Made by a program: the position numbers and the translations under genes
Assembly: GCA_964487505.1 (NCBI GenBank)
Contig: CAZARD010000007.1
Span: forward strand, 1-64,000
Source: JAFDVJ01 sp964487505
Lineage (GTDB): Bacteria; Acidobacteriota; Blastocatellia; Pyrinomonadales; Pyrinomonadaceae
Reading direction: 5' to 3'
Length of the DNA: 64,000 nt
The notes under the pieces: generated by a model
Databases searched by the model: none
What the model was told of the DNA's origin: nothing
The model's input: the letters and a program-made list of their open reading frames with translations, nothing else
Shown here: positions 25,453 to 33,019 of the stretch, piece after piece
Numbering within the stretch: the first letter of the stretch is position 1
How the letters are laid out: each line of letters opens with the position of its first letter

Positions 25453-27834
25453 ATGAGATCCGCAATCATTTTCCGGGGCATCGTGTCGACAATGCTCTCG
25501 TTTTTCTTGTTCTCGAACGTAGCGCCGGCCCAGGGCCGGATCGAAATAGCCGGCCGCGTCGTTGACGCGAACGGATCGGCTATTGCCGGAGCGGAGATCT
25601 CCGTCGGAGCCGTTTCAGGAAGCGTGCGCCGAACGCTCGAAACGGATTCGGACGGCGGTTTCCGCGTTTCCGATCTTGCAGTCGGACGCTATACCGTGAC
25701 GGCAAAGGCTCGCGGGTTCGCGACGGCTGCCGTCGTGTCCGACGGCAGCGCGCCTCTGACCGTCGAATTGCAGGCCGCAAGCATCGCCGAGATCGTCTCC
25801 GTCACCTCGAGTTATCTTGCCGGAACGGCCGAGGCGCTCGAGCAGACCGCGGGCGCGGTCCAGACGATCGGCCGAAACGATCTCGAACGGGCGCGGATCT
25901 TCGATTTTTCGGAAGCGTTGCGCAAGATCCCCGGCGTCGTCGCGCGCGACGAGGAAGGCTTCGGGCTGAGGCCGAATATCGGAATCCGCGGCACGAACCC
26001 GACGCGTTCGTCGAAAGTGCTCCTTCTCGAGGACGGAATTCCGCTGGCTTACGCGCCGTACGGCGACAACGCGTCGTACTATCATCCGCCGATCGAGCGT
26101 TTCGAATCGGTCGAGGTCCAGAAAGGCTCCGGCCAGATCGTCTACGGGCCGGTAACCGTCGCCGGACTCGTTAACTACATCACGCCGAATCCGCCTGAGA
26201 AGACCTCCCTGAGCGTGAAACTCGTCGGCGGCAACCGCGACTTTCTGAGCGGCAACGCGATGTTCGGCGGAACCTGGGGCCGTACCGGCCTGATCGTTAA
26301 CGTCAACCGGAAGCAAGGCGCCGGCTCGCGCGAGAATGTTCGAAGCGGACTCACGGACCTGAGTTCCAAGGTCGTGCGTACGCTCAACGCCGCGAACGTA
26401 CTCACGGGCAAATTCAGCGTCTTCGCCGAAGACTCGCAGGTTACCTATTCCGGTCTGACCGAAGCTGAATACCGGGCCGACCCGCGACAGAATCCGTTCG
26501 GCAACGACCGCTTCTCGGGTCGTCGCGTCGGATTCTCGCTTCAGCACGTCGCGGTCCTGACGTCGAATCTCGACCTGACCACGAACTTTTACAGCAACAG
26601 CTTCTCGCGCGATTGGTGGCGGCAATCTTCAAATTCCGTGCAAAGGCCGAATCGCCTGAACCTCGATCCGGATTGCCGTTCGATGGCCGATCTTTACACG
26701 ACCTGCGGAAACGAGGGCCGCCTGCGCGATTATGCGAACTGGGGAATCGAACCGAAGCTCGCCGCTCGTTTCAAGACCGGCAAACTACGCAATGATCTCG
26801 CGGCCGGTTTCCGTTTCACGCGCGAGAACCAGGACCGTCTCCAGATTAACGGCGATCTGCCGTCGTCCCGAGACGGCGCGATCGTCGAGAGCAACGTTCG
26901 CCGGAACCAAGCGGTCTCAGCCTTCGCGCAGAACCGAATTGTCTTCGGCGACCTCGCCGTCAGCGCCGGCGTACGCCTCGAAACGATCGGCTTCGAGCGG
27001 CTCAACCGTTTGAATCAGGCGACCGGACGGACGGCGATGACCGAGATCATCCCCGGCATCGGCGCGGTCTACAACCTGTTTCGAAACACCTCGGTCTTTG
27101 CCGGGCTTCATCGCGGCTTCGCCCCGCCGCGGACCGAAGACATCATTTCGAACACCGGCGGCGTGGTCGAGATCGATGCCGAACGCAGCTGGAATTATGA
27201 GATCGGATTTCGTTCGCGTCCGATGCGCGCGGTCGCGCTCGAGGCAACGTACTTTCGAACCGACTATGAGAACCAGATCGTCCCGGCCAGCGTCGTCGGC
27301 GGCGTCGGTTCGGCGTTCACCAACGGTGGCCGGACGCGGCATCAGGGATTCGAGATATCGGGTCGGATAGACAGTTCGAAGATATTCGGCACCGCGTACA
27401 ATCTCTATCTTCAGGGAAGTTCGACGATCCTCTCGACGGCGGAATTCCGAGGCGTCCGGTTCAGTTCGGTTGCCGGATTCTCAAGCGTCAGCGTCAGCGG
27501 GAATCGTTTGCCTTACGCGCCGAGAACCACGTCAAACCTCTCGTTGGGATACTCGTTCAAAAACCTCGACGGATTTGTCGAGACGAACTTCATCGGCCGT
27601 CAGTTCGCCGATGACCTCAATTCCGTCGACCCGGTCGCCAACGGACAGCGTGGAGCGCTCGCGGCGCAAACGTATGTGAATGCAACGCTCAATTACCGGG
27701 TCGAGAAGCTGCGGTCGGTATTCTTCCTGACGGTCAAGAATATCCTCGATCGGACATTTGTCGTTGACCGTTCACGAGGAATGCTCCCTTCGTCGGGGCG
27801 CCTCGTACAAACCGGGATTCGGATCAGCTTCTGA
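25453..27834 (+). CDS. TonB-dependent outer-membrane receptor, FecA-like, with carboxypeptidase-regulatory N-domain
   Basis: Outer-membrane receptor of 793 aa. The signal peptide is followed by a carboxypeptidase-regulatory-like beta domain (residues 28-115, IEIAGRVVDANGSAIAGAEI). The plug domain (about 125-245) has IRGTNPTRSSKVLLLEDGIP and VEVQKGSGQIVYGP. A 22-strand-type barrel runs to the C-terminus, ending in GIRISF with the expected final aromatic residue. The plug signature resembles ferric citrate receptors (FecA family), so a ferric chelate is the likeliest ligand, but this is a weak inference. No FecI/FecR pair, TonB or ABC importer is adjacent. A long stem-loop lies in the leader. 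Confidence 0.92.
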   Translation: MRSAIIFRGIVSTMLSFFLFSNVAPAQGRIEIAGRVVDANGSAIAGAEISVGAVSGSVRRTLETDSDGGFRVSDLAVGRYTVTAKARGFATAAVVSDGSAPLTVELQAASIAEIVSVTSSYLAGTAEALEQTAGAVQTIGRNDLERARIFDFSEALRKIPGVVARDEEGFGLRPNIGIRGTNPTRSSKVLLLEDGIPLAYAPYGDNASYYHPPIERFESVEVQKGSGQIVYGPVTVAGLVNYITPNPPEKTSLSVKLVGGNRDFLSGNAMFGGTWGRTGLIVNVNRKQGAGSRENVRSGLTDLSSKVVRTLNAANVLTGKFSVFAEDSQVTYSGLTEAEYRADPRQNPFGNDRFSGRRVGFSLQHVAVLTSNLDLTTNFYSNSFSRDWWRQSSNSVQRPNRLNLDPDCRSMADLYTTCGNEGRLRDYANWGIEPKLAARFKTGKLRNDLAAGFRFTRENQDRLQINGDLPSSRDGAIVESNVRRNQAVSAFAQNRIVFGDLAVSAGVRLETIGFERLNRLNQATGRTAMTEIIPGIGAVYNLFRNTSVFAGLHRGFAPPRTEDIISNTGGVVEIDAERSWNYEIGFRSRPMRAVALEATYFRTDYENQIVPASVVGGVGSAFTNGGRTRHQGFEISGRIDSSKIFGTAYNLYLQGSSTILSTAEFRGVRFSSVAGFSSVSVSGNRLPYAPRTTSNLSLGYSFKNLDGFVETNFIGRQFADDLNSVDPVANGQRGALAAQTYVNATLNYRVEKLRSVFFLTVKNILDRTFVVDRSRGMLPSSGRLVQTGIRISF

Positions 27835-27885
27835 CCCGGATGGTTCAGATTCGCGTCGGTACGGTTTTCACGTGCGCCGAATCGG

Positions 27886-28803
27886 TTAGTGTTCGAAAAC
27901 GGCGGACTGCAACGGAACGTCGCCGAAGGTGCCGAAACGGTAGTTGACCTGTCCTATCGTGCTCTGATGCGTATACCAGCGACCGTTGTTGAACAGTCCA
28001 AGGTCGGTCGTGCCGTCTCCGTCGTAATCCGCCGGTACGGCCTTGACGTTCGTCTCGTCCATCAGGCCGAATTCGCGCTGCACGGCAATCTGATCGTCGC
28101 TCCTGAGAATGACCCAGTAACCAAGCGTGCCGCCGAAATGGGCGAGATCCGCCTTGCCGTCGCCGGTGTAGTCGGCCGGAAGCGGCGCGCGCGCGCAGCA
28201 TCCCGGGAAGTCGAATCTGACGATGCGGTATGAACCGGTCGAACTTTCGGCGATGTACCAGTTTCCGTTACTGTTCCTGAATACTGCGATGTCTTCGATG
28301 CCGTCGCCGTCGTAATCGGCGGGTACAGGATAGTCGCCGGCAACTCCCCATTTTCGGTATCGGGGCTGCCAACCGGAATTACTCGTAAGTGCATACCAGA
28401 TCCCGTCTGCCGGCCGGAACAATACTAGGTCGGTGACACCGTCGCCGTCGAGATCGGCGGGCGCGGGACGATCTCCGGCAGTGCCCCAGGTCACGACGAA
28501 CGGCTGATTGTCGGAACTTCGCAGCGACCACCACTCTCCGGTCGATTCACGATAGATCGTCCGGTCCGTAAGTCCGTCACCATCGTAGTCTCCCGGCACT
28601 GCTTTGTCGGTGTCGTTCCCCCAAAAGACAACGGAAACGGTGTTGCTTTCAGTACTGAGAACCCACCAAACACCGGAGCGATAGATCGCGAGATCCGACT
28701 TTCCGTCGTAGTCGAAGTTGATCTGCGGGGCCGCGCCAACGCTCCAGGCGGCCGCGAAGACGATGGTCGCCAAGATCAAAATGCTATTGCGAATCGATGA
28801 CAT
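27886..28803 (-). CDS. small secreted FG-GAP/VCBS repeat protein
   Basis: Exported protein of 305 aa consisting of a signal peptide (SSIRNSILILATIVFAAAWS) and about six FG-GAP-like repeats (NFDYDGKSDLAIYRSG, DYDGDGLTDRTIYRES, DLDGDGVTDLVLFRPA and so on). These likely form one Ca-binding beta-propeller with no other domain. AGGAGG eight bases before ATG 28803 fixes the start and excludes a longer frame that opens at 28914. It converges with the TonB receptor and diverges from folD. Function is unknown. Confidence 0.88.
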   Translation of the reverse strand: MSSIRNSILILATIVFAAAWSVGAAPQINFDYDGKSDLAIYRSGVWWVLSTESNTVSVVFWGNDTDKAVPGDYDGDGLTDRTIYRESTGEWWSLRSSDNQPFVVTWGTAGDRPAPADLDGDGVTDLVLFRPADGIWYALTSNSGWQPRYRKWGVAGDYPVPADYDGDGIEDIAVFRNSNGNWYIAESSTGSYRIVRFDFPGCCARAPLPADYTGDGKADLAHFGGTLGYWVILRSDDQIAVQREFGLMDETNVKAVPADYDGDGTTDLGLFNNGRWYTHQSTIGQVNYRFGTFGDVPLQSAVFEH

Positions 28804-28897
28804 GAGATGAGTCCTCCTAAGGTATTCGAATTTCGGCGAACGACCGTGGGGGTTTTCAAAACGTCGGCCGTTTATTTGTTGCTGTAATGACGAAAAA

Positions 28898-28926
28898 TTC
28901 ACAATCAGCAGCAACTTCCGTAGAAT
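28898..28926 (+). promoter_or_regulatory. folD promoter, placed for a leaderless transcript
   Basis: TTCACA (28898-28903), 17-base spacer, TAGAAT (28921-28926). The -10 box ends 6 bases before the folD ATG, where transcription normally starts. No ribosome site is present. Confidence 0.6.
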
Positions 28927-28932
28927 AGAGAT

Positions 28933-29856
28933 ATGTCAGCCAACATTCTCAGCGGCAAGGAGTTTGCCGAGGCCATCAAACAAGAGGTTGCGGTCGTGGT
29001 TTCGAAGCTCGGTTTCAAACCGACGTTGACGGTCGTCCGCGTCGGTGAAGATCCGGCATCCGCGGTTTACGTCGGCAGCAAGGTCAAGACCGCCGAAGAA
29101 CTCGGCATCGTCTCCGAGCATCGGCATCTGCCGGCCGAGACGGGGCAGGACGAGTTGCTGGCGGTCGTCGACGAGCTCAACGCGCGCGACGATGTCGACG
29201 GGATTCTCGTGCAGTTGCCGCTTCCCCCGCAGATCGATGAGCGGGAAGTGCTCGAGCGTATCGACCCGGAAAAGGACGTCGACGGATTTCATCCCGTCAA
29301 TGTCGGGAAATTATGGCAGGGCCAGGACGCGCTGGTCCCGTGCACGCCGGCGGGAGTCATCGAGATACTGAAGCGTTCGGGGATCAAGATCTCGGGCGAG
29401 AACGCGGTCGTCATCGGCCGCTCGAACATCGTCGGGAAACCGATGGCGGCCCTGCTCATCAAGGAGAGCGCGACCGTTACCGTATGCCACTCGCGGACGA
29501 AAGAGCTCGCGGCCGTCGCGTCGCAAGCGGATATTCTCATCGCCGCTATCGGACGGGCCGGATTCGTCAGGGCCGAGCACATCAAGCCCGGGGCGACGGT
29601 TATCGACGTCGGCATAAACAATGTCACGAGCGAGGATCTCGCGCGCGAGCTGTTCGGCGATGACGAGATCGAGAAGCGCCTGAACACGATCGCGAAACGC
29701 GGATTTACGCTGGTCGGCGATGTTTGCCCGAAAGACGCGAAGGCGAAGGCCGGCAATTTCACGCCGGTTCCGGGCGGGGTCGGATTGCTGACCGTCGCGA
29801 TGCTGATGAAGAACACGATCGAAGCGGCCAGAATGCGGCGCGGGTTGCGGAGCTAG
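28933..29856 (+). CDS. folD: bifunctional methylenetetrahydrofolate dehydrogenase / methenyltetrahydrofolate cyclohydrolase
   Basis: FolD interconverts 5,10-methylene-, 5,10-methenyl- and 10-formyl-tetrahydrofolate with NADP in one-carbon metabolism. The 307-aa length is slightly above the usual 280-300. Signatures are YVGSKVKTAEELGI (catalytic Lys in the YxxxK motif), VDGILVQLPLPPQID, DVDGFHPVNVGKL, the Rossmann motif VIGRSNIVGKPMAALL and the C-terminal PVPGGVGLLTVAMLM. It is followed at 28 bases by a MazG-like gene. A strong -10 box just before the ATG implies a leaderless mRNA. Confidence 0.97.
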   Translation: MSANILSGKEFAEAIKQEVAVVVSKLGFKPTLTVVRVGEDPASAVYVGSKVKTAEELGIVSEHRHLPAETGQDELLAVVDELNARDDVDGILVQLPLPPQIDEREVLERIDPEKDVDGFHPVNVGKLWQGQDALVPCTPAGVIEILKRSGIKISGENAVVIGRSNIVGKPMAALLIKESATVTVCHSRTKELAAVASQADILIAAIGRAGFVRAEHIKPGATVIDVGINNVTSEDLARELFGDDEIEKRLNTIAKRGFTLVGDVCPKDAKAKAGNFTPVPGGVGLLTVAMLMKNTIEAARMRRGLRS

Positions 29857-29883
29857 CCCGGGTCTTGTCTTCTGTTGAACGTT

Positions 29884-30186
29884 ATGAAATTCGAAGAATA
29901 CCAGAACGAGGCAAAACAGACGGCGCTCTATCCGCGGCGTCTCAGCAACCTTGAGTACCCGACGCTCGGTCTTGCGGGCGAGGCTGGCGAGGTCGCGAAC
30001 ATCGTCAAAAAAATCCAGCGGGATTTTGGCGGCGAGATCACCGACGAGGTTCGAGGCAAGCTGAAAGATGAACTCGGCGATGTCCTCTGGTACATCTCGG
30101 CCTGCGCCGACGAACTCGGATTGACGCTTGCCGAGATCGCCGAATTCAACGTCGAAAAGCTCGCCCGGCGGCACAAACGGAATTGA
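29884..30186 (+). CDS. MazG-like nucleotide pyrophosphohydrolase
   Basis: Small all-alpha NTP pyrophosphatase of 100 aa (single MazG domain). The metal-binding signature is GLAGEAGEVANIVKK (ExxE), followed by KDELGDVLWYISACADELG (ExxD). These match short MazG-type proteins that hydrolyse nucleoside triphosphates, possibly non-canonical ones. It follows folD on the same strand. ATG 29884 is used; a TTG at 29875 is in frame. No clear ribosome site. Confidence 0.88.
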   Translation: MKFEEYQNEAKQTALYPRRLSNLEYPTLGLAGEAGEVANIVKKIQRDFGGEITDEVRGKLKDELGDVLWYISACADELGLTLAEIAEFNVEKLARRHKRN

Positions 30187-30189
30187 AGG

Positions 30190-30467
30190 GGGCGTTTGGG
30201 ATTTGCGATTTGCGATTGTCCGATTCCGGGAGTTCGTCCAAGAAGTTCCGATTGTCGATTTGCATTCATCCGGAACTCAAGATGATTCGGACTTTGGAAT
30301 CAAAAATCCAGACTCCAGAACATTTGCGATTGCCGATATTGCCGATTTGGGATTGCGCGCCGAGCTTAGAGGAATCTGGGATGCTTCCCTTGTTTCGGAA
30401 TTTAATATGCTTCGGACTTGGAATCTAAAACCCAAAATATCCAAAATCCAAAATCTAAAATCGAACA
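30190..30467. repeat. degenerate low-complexity intergenic repeats
   Basis: The stretch is built from short AT-rich near-repeats such as GATTTGCGATTTGCGATT at the left end and CCAAAATCCAAAATCTAAAA at the right end. It looks like decayed tandem repeats and not coding sequence. The right end supplies TAAAAT (30456-30461), 6 bases before the coaE ATG, which may serve as a -10 box. Confidence 0.6.
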
Positions 30468-31064
30468 ATGCTTAAAGTCGGTCTGACGGGTTCGATCGCG
30501 GTCGGAAAATCCTATGTTTGCGAGGTTCTGCGGGAACTCGGAGCGCGGGTGCTCGATGCCGATCTGACGGCGCGCGAGGTGGTCGCGAGCGGAACGCCGG
30601 GACTCGCGCGCTTGGTCGAGGAGTTCGGCGACGGCATCCTTGGCCCGGACGGCGAACTCGATCGGCCGAAACTCGCGTCGATCGTCTTTGCGGACGAATC
30701 GAAACGGCTGAAACTCAATTCCATCGTCCATCCCCTGGTGATGGAAGCCCAGGACCGATGGATCGCGCGGCAGGAAAACGAAGATCCCGACGGGATCGCC
30801 GTCATCGACGCGGCGCTGATGATCGAATCCGGGGGCTACAAGCGCTTCGACAAACTGATTGTCGTTTGGTGCGATGCCGAAGTACAATTGAATAGACTCA
30901 AAGAACGAAACGGATTCGACGAGGCCGAGGCTCGCCGCCGCATCGCATCGCAGATGCCGCAGGATGAGAAAAAGCGGCTCGCCGATTTCCTGATCGAGAC
31001 AAACGGAAGTTTCGACGACACGCGCCGTCGCACGGTCGAGGTCTTCCGTCGTCTCCGCACCTGA
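30468..31064 (+). CDS. coaE: dephospho-CoA kinase
   Basis: Final enzyme of coenzyme A synthesis (dephospho-CoA + ATP), 198 aa, the usual length. The P-loop GLTGSIAVGKSYV is at residues 4-16, with LDADLTAREVV and the lid-region segments IVHPLVMEAQDRW and LIVVWCDAEVQLNRLKERNGF in order. The Asp in DAD is the expected catalytic residue. The ATG follows a TAAAAT box by 6 bases without a ribosome site. The peptide-transport operon starts 4 bases after its stop codon and may be co-transcribed. Confidence 0.96.
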   Translation: MLKVGLTGSIAVGKSYVCEVLRELGARVLDADLTAREVVASGTPGLARLVEEFGDGILGPDGELDRPKLASIVFADESKRLKLNSIVHPLVMEAQDRWIARQENEDPDGIAVIDAALMIESGGYKRFDKLIVVWCDAEVQLNRLKERNGFDEAEARRRIASQMPQDEKKRLADFLIETNGSFDDTRRRTVEVFRRLRT

Positions 31065-31068
31065 GAAT

Positions 31069-32892
31069 ATGACGCCGCGACGCTGCCAGCTTGAATCATA
31101 CCGTCTGATCCGGTGGTGCGTCGTGCTTGCGGCCGTGCTCGCCATTTCAGGCTGCAATGAACTTGAAAAACCCAAGACCGAACCTTTTTACTCCCAGACG
31201 GCACCGCCGCAAAAACGCGAACTCCGCTGGAGCAATGGGAAACTACCGAAGTCGTTCGATCCGGCGATGGCGGCAAGTGCGCCGGAGACCGACATCGTGC
31301 GGGCGATCTTTGACGGCCTGACCGAGAACCACCCGAAGACGCTCGGGGCTATGCCGTCGATCGCGTTGCGCTGGGAAGGGACGGACAGTTTCAAGACCTG
31401 GACATTTCATCTGCGAAAGGACGTCCGCTGGTCGAACGGCGATAAGCTGACGGCCCGCGATTTCGTCGCCTCTTGGGAACGCGTGGCGCGGATGGGTTCG
31501 GCGGTGCCTCAGCGCCGGTTGCTGTCGAACATCGTCGGCGCCGGGCATCAGCACGACGGCGCGTCGTCCGGAACGGTGCTTGAGAACGAGGCGGTCGTGC
31601 CCGGCGCATCGCCCGACCAGCAGCCCGTCGCGAATCGGTTTACGAATCAACGGATCGAAACCGAGCCGTCGACGCCGAACCCCAGTCCTTCGCCGTCACC
31701 GAAAGCGGCTGAACCGAAGCTTGGCGTCGAAGCGCCGGACGCCTATACGCTCCGCGTTTCGCTCGTTCATTCCGATCCGGACTTCCCGGCGCTCGTCGCG
31801 CATCCGGTCTTTCGCCCCGTGCACGCCGGAGGCAAGAACATCGATCCGACAAAGCTCGACGCCGGGATCGTGACCAGCGGCCCGTTTCGCATCTCGTCGG
31901 TCGGGCCCGAAGGGGTGACGCTCGACCGCACCGAGAACTATTGGGACCGCGAAACAGTCGAACTCGACAGGGTCCGTTTTGTGCCGATCGATTCGGCGGA
32001 GAAAGCGCTCGAGGGATACCGGCTCGGGGAACTCGACGTCGTCACGAACGCGCATTTCGAACCGCTCGCGCTGAAGCTTCTGAAACCGTTCGAGGATTTT
32101 CGTCAGACGACTTACGGCGCGCTAAATTTCTACGAATTCAACACCAAGAAGCCGCCGTTCGACGACCGCCGCGTGCGCGAGGCGCTGACCATCGCGATCG
32201 AGCGCGAACGACTTACGGACGGCGAGATGGAGGGATCGACGCGGCCGGCATTCTCGTACCTGCCGTACGGTCCGGGAGAGAAGCAGCGCTTCAAGGAAGA
32301 TGCCGACCGGGCCCGGGAACTGCTTGAGCAGGCCGGTTTCCCGGGCGGAGCGAGTTTCCCGACCGTCCGACTCGTCGTCAATCGCAACAATGTTCAGCAA
32401 CGCGTGGCGCGGCTCGTCGCGAAGATCTGGGACGAACAGCTGAAGATCAAGACCGAGGTCATCGCGGTCGAGGCGGGCGACGTCGAGCGGATCCGCTCGA
32501 TGGGCGAGTTCGATCTTGTCCGGCGCGGGGTCGTTCTTCCGTCGTCGGACGAAACGACTTCGCTGCTCACGATCTTTGCGCCGCCGAAGATGCTCGATCC
32601 CGAGCCGTCCGTGACTCCCTCGCCCGCGACCGATGGATCGCCGGCCGACCTGCCGTCCCAGTCGCCGACACCGGCGCCAGCGCCCGAAGTGCCCGAAGTT
32701 CCCGATATTCTTCTGACGCACGAGTCGGCGATCGACGAGGTCCCGGCGATCCCGCTCTATTTCCCGACATCATACTCGCTCGTCAAACCCTACGTCGTCG
32801 GTTTCGAGATCAACGTCCTTGACTCGCCGTCGCTCAAACGCATCCGGATCGACACCGGCTGGCAACCCCGAAAACCGAAAGGCGAATCGTAA
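31069..32892 (+). CDS. peptide ABC transporter substrate-binding lipoprotein (first, with P/S/T linkers)
   Basis: Periplasmic solute-binding protein of family 5 (Opp/Dpp type), 607 aa, with a lipobox (LAISGC, about residue 25). SBP_5 signatures include LRWSNGKLPKSFDPAMAA, TWTFHLRKDVRWSNGDKLTA and VTSGPFRISSVGPEGVTLDR. It is unusual in having two Pro/Ser/Thr-rich insertions, at about residues 185-222 (TEPSTPNPSPSPSPKAAEP) and 510-545 (SVTPSPATDGSPADLPSQSP), which interrupt lobes that are normally continuous. Ligand is unknown. It starts 4 bases after coaE and is followed by a second binding protein and by oppBC. Confidence 0.9.
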   Translation: MTPRRCQLESYRLIRWCVVLAAVLAISGCNELEKPKTEPFYSQTAPPQKRELRWSNGKLPKSFDPAMAASAPETDIVRAIFDGLTENHPKTLGAMPSIALRWEGTDSFKTWTFHLRKDVRWSNGDKLTARDFVASWERVARMGSAVPQRRLLSNIVGAGHQHDGASSGTVLENEAVVPGASPDQQPVANRFTNQRIETEPSTPNPSPSPSPKAAEPKLGVEAPDAYTLRVSLVHSDPDFPALVAHPVFRPVHAGGKNIDPTKLDAGIVTSGPFRISSVGPEGVTLDRTENYWDRETVELDRVRFVPIDSAEKALEGYRLGELDVVTNAHFEPLALKLLKPFEDFRQTTYGALNFYEFNTKKPPFDDRRVREALTIAIERERLTDGEMEGSTRPAFSYLPYGPGEKQRFKEDADRARELLEQAGFPGGASFPTVRLVVNRNNVQQRVARLVAKIWDEQLKIKTEVIAVEAGDVERIRSMGEFDLVRRGVVLPSSDETTSLLTIFAPPKMLDPEPSVTPSPATDGSPADLPSQSPTPAPAPEVPEVPDILLTHESAIDEVPAIPLYFPTSYSLVKPYVVGFEINVLDSPSLKRIRIDTGWQPRKPKGES

Positions 32893-33019
32893 TCCCCGAG
32901 AGAGCATCTTGCCTGAAAAAGCCGCCGCGTGTTAATTTTAAGCAGTCGAAGGACTTGCTCTCCACAAAGCGTTCGCATTGAATTTTTTCCGGCATACAAG
33001 TTTCAGGGGGTTCCGCGGA

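Noticed and set aside
30402..31175. 257-codon minus-strand open frame
   Set aside because: Antisense of coaE extended into intergenic repeat text.
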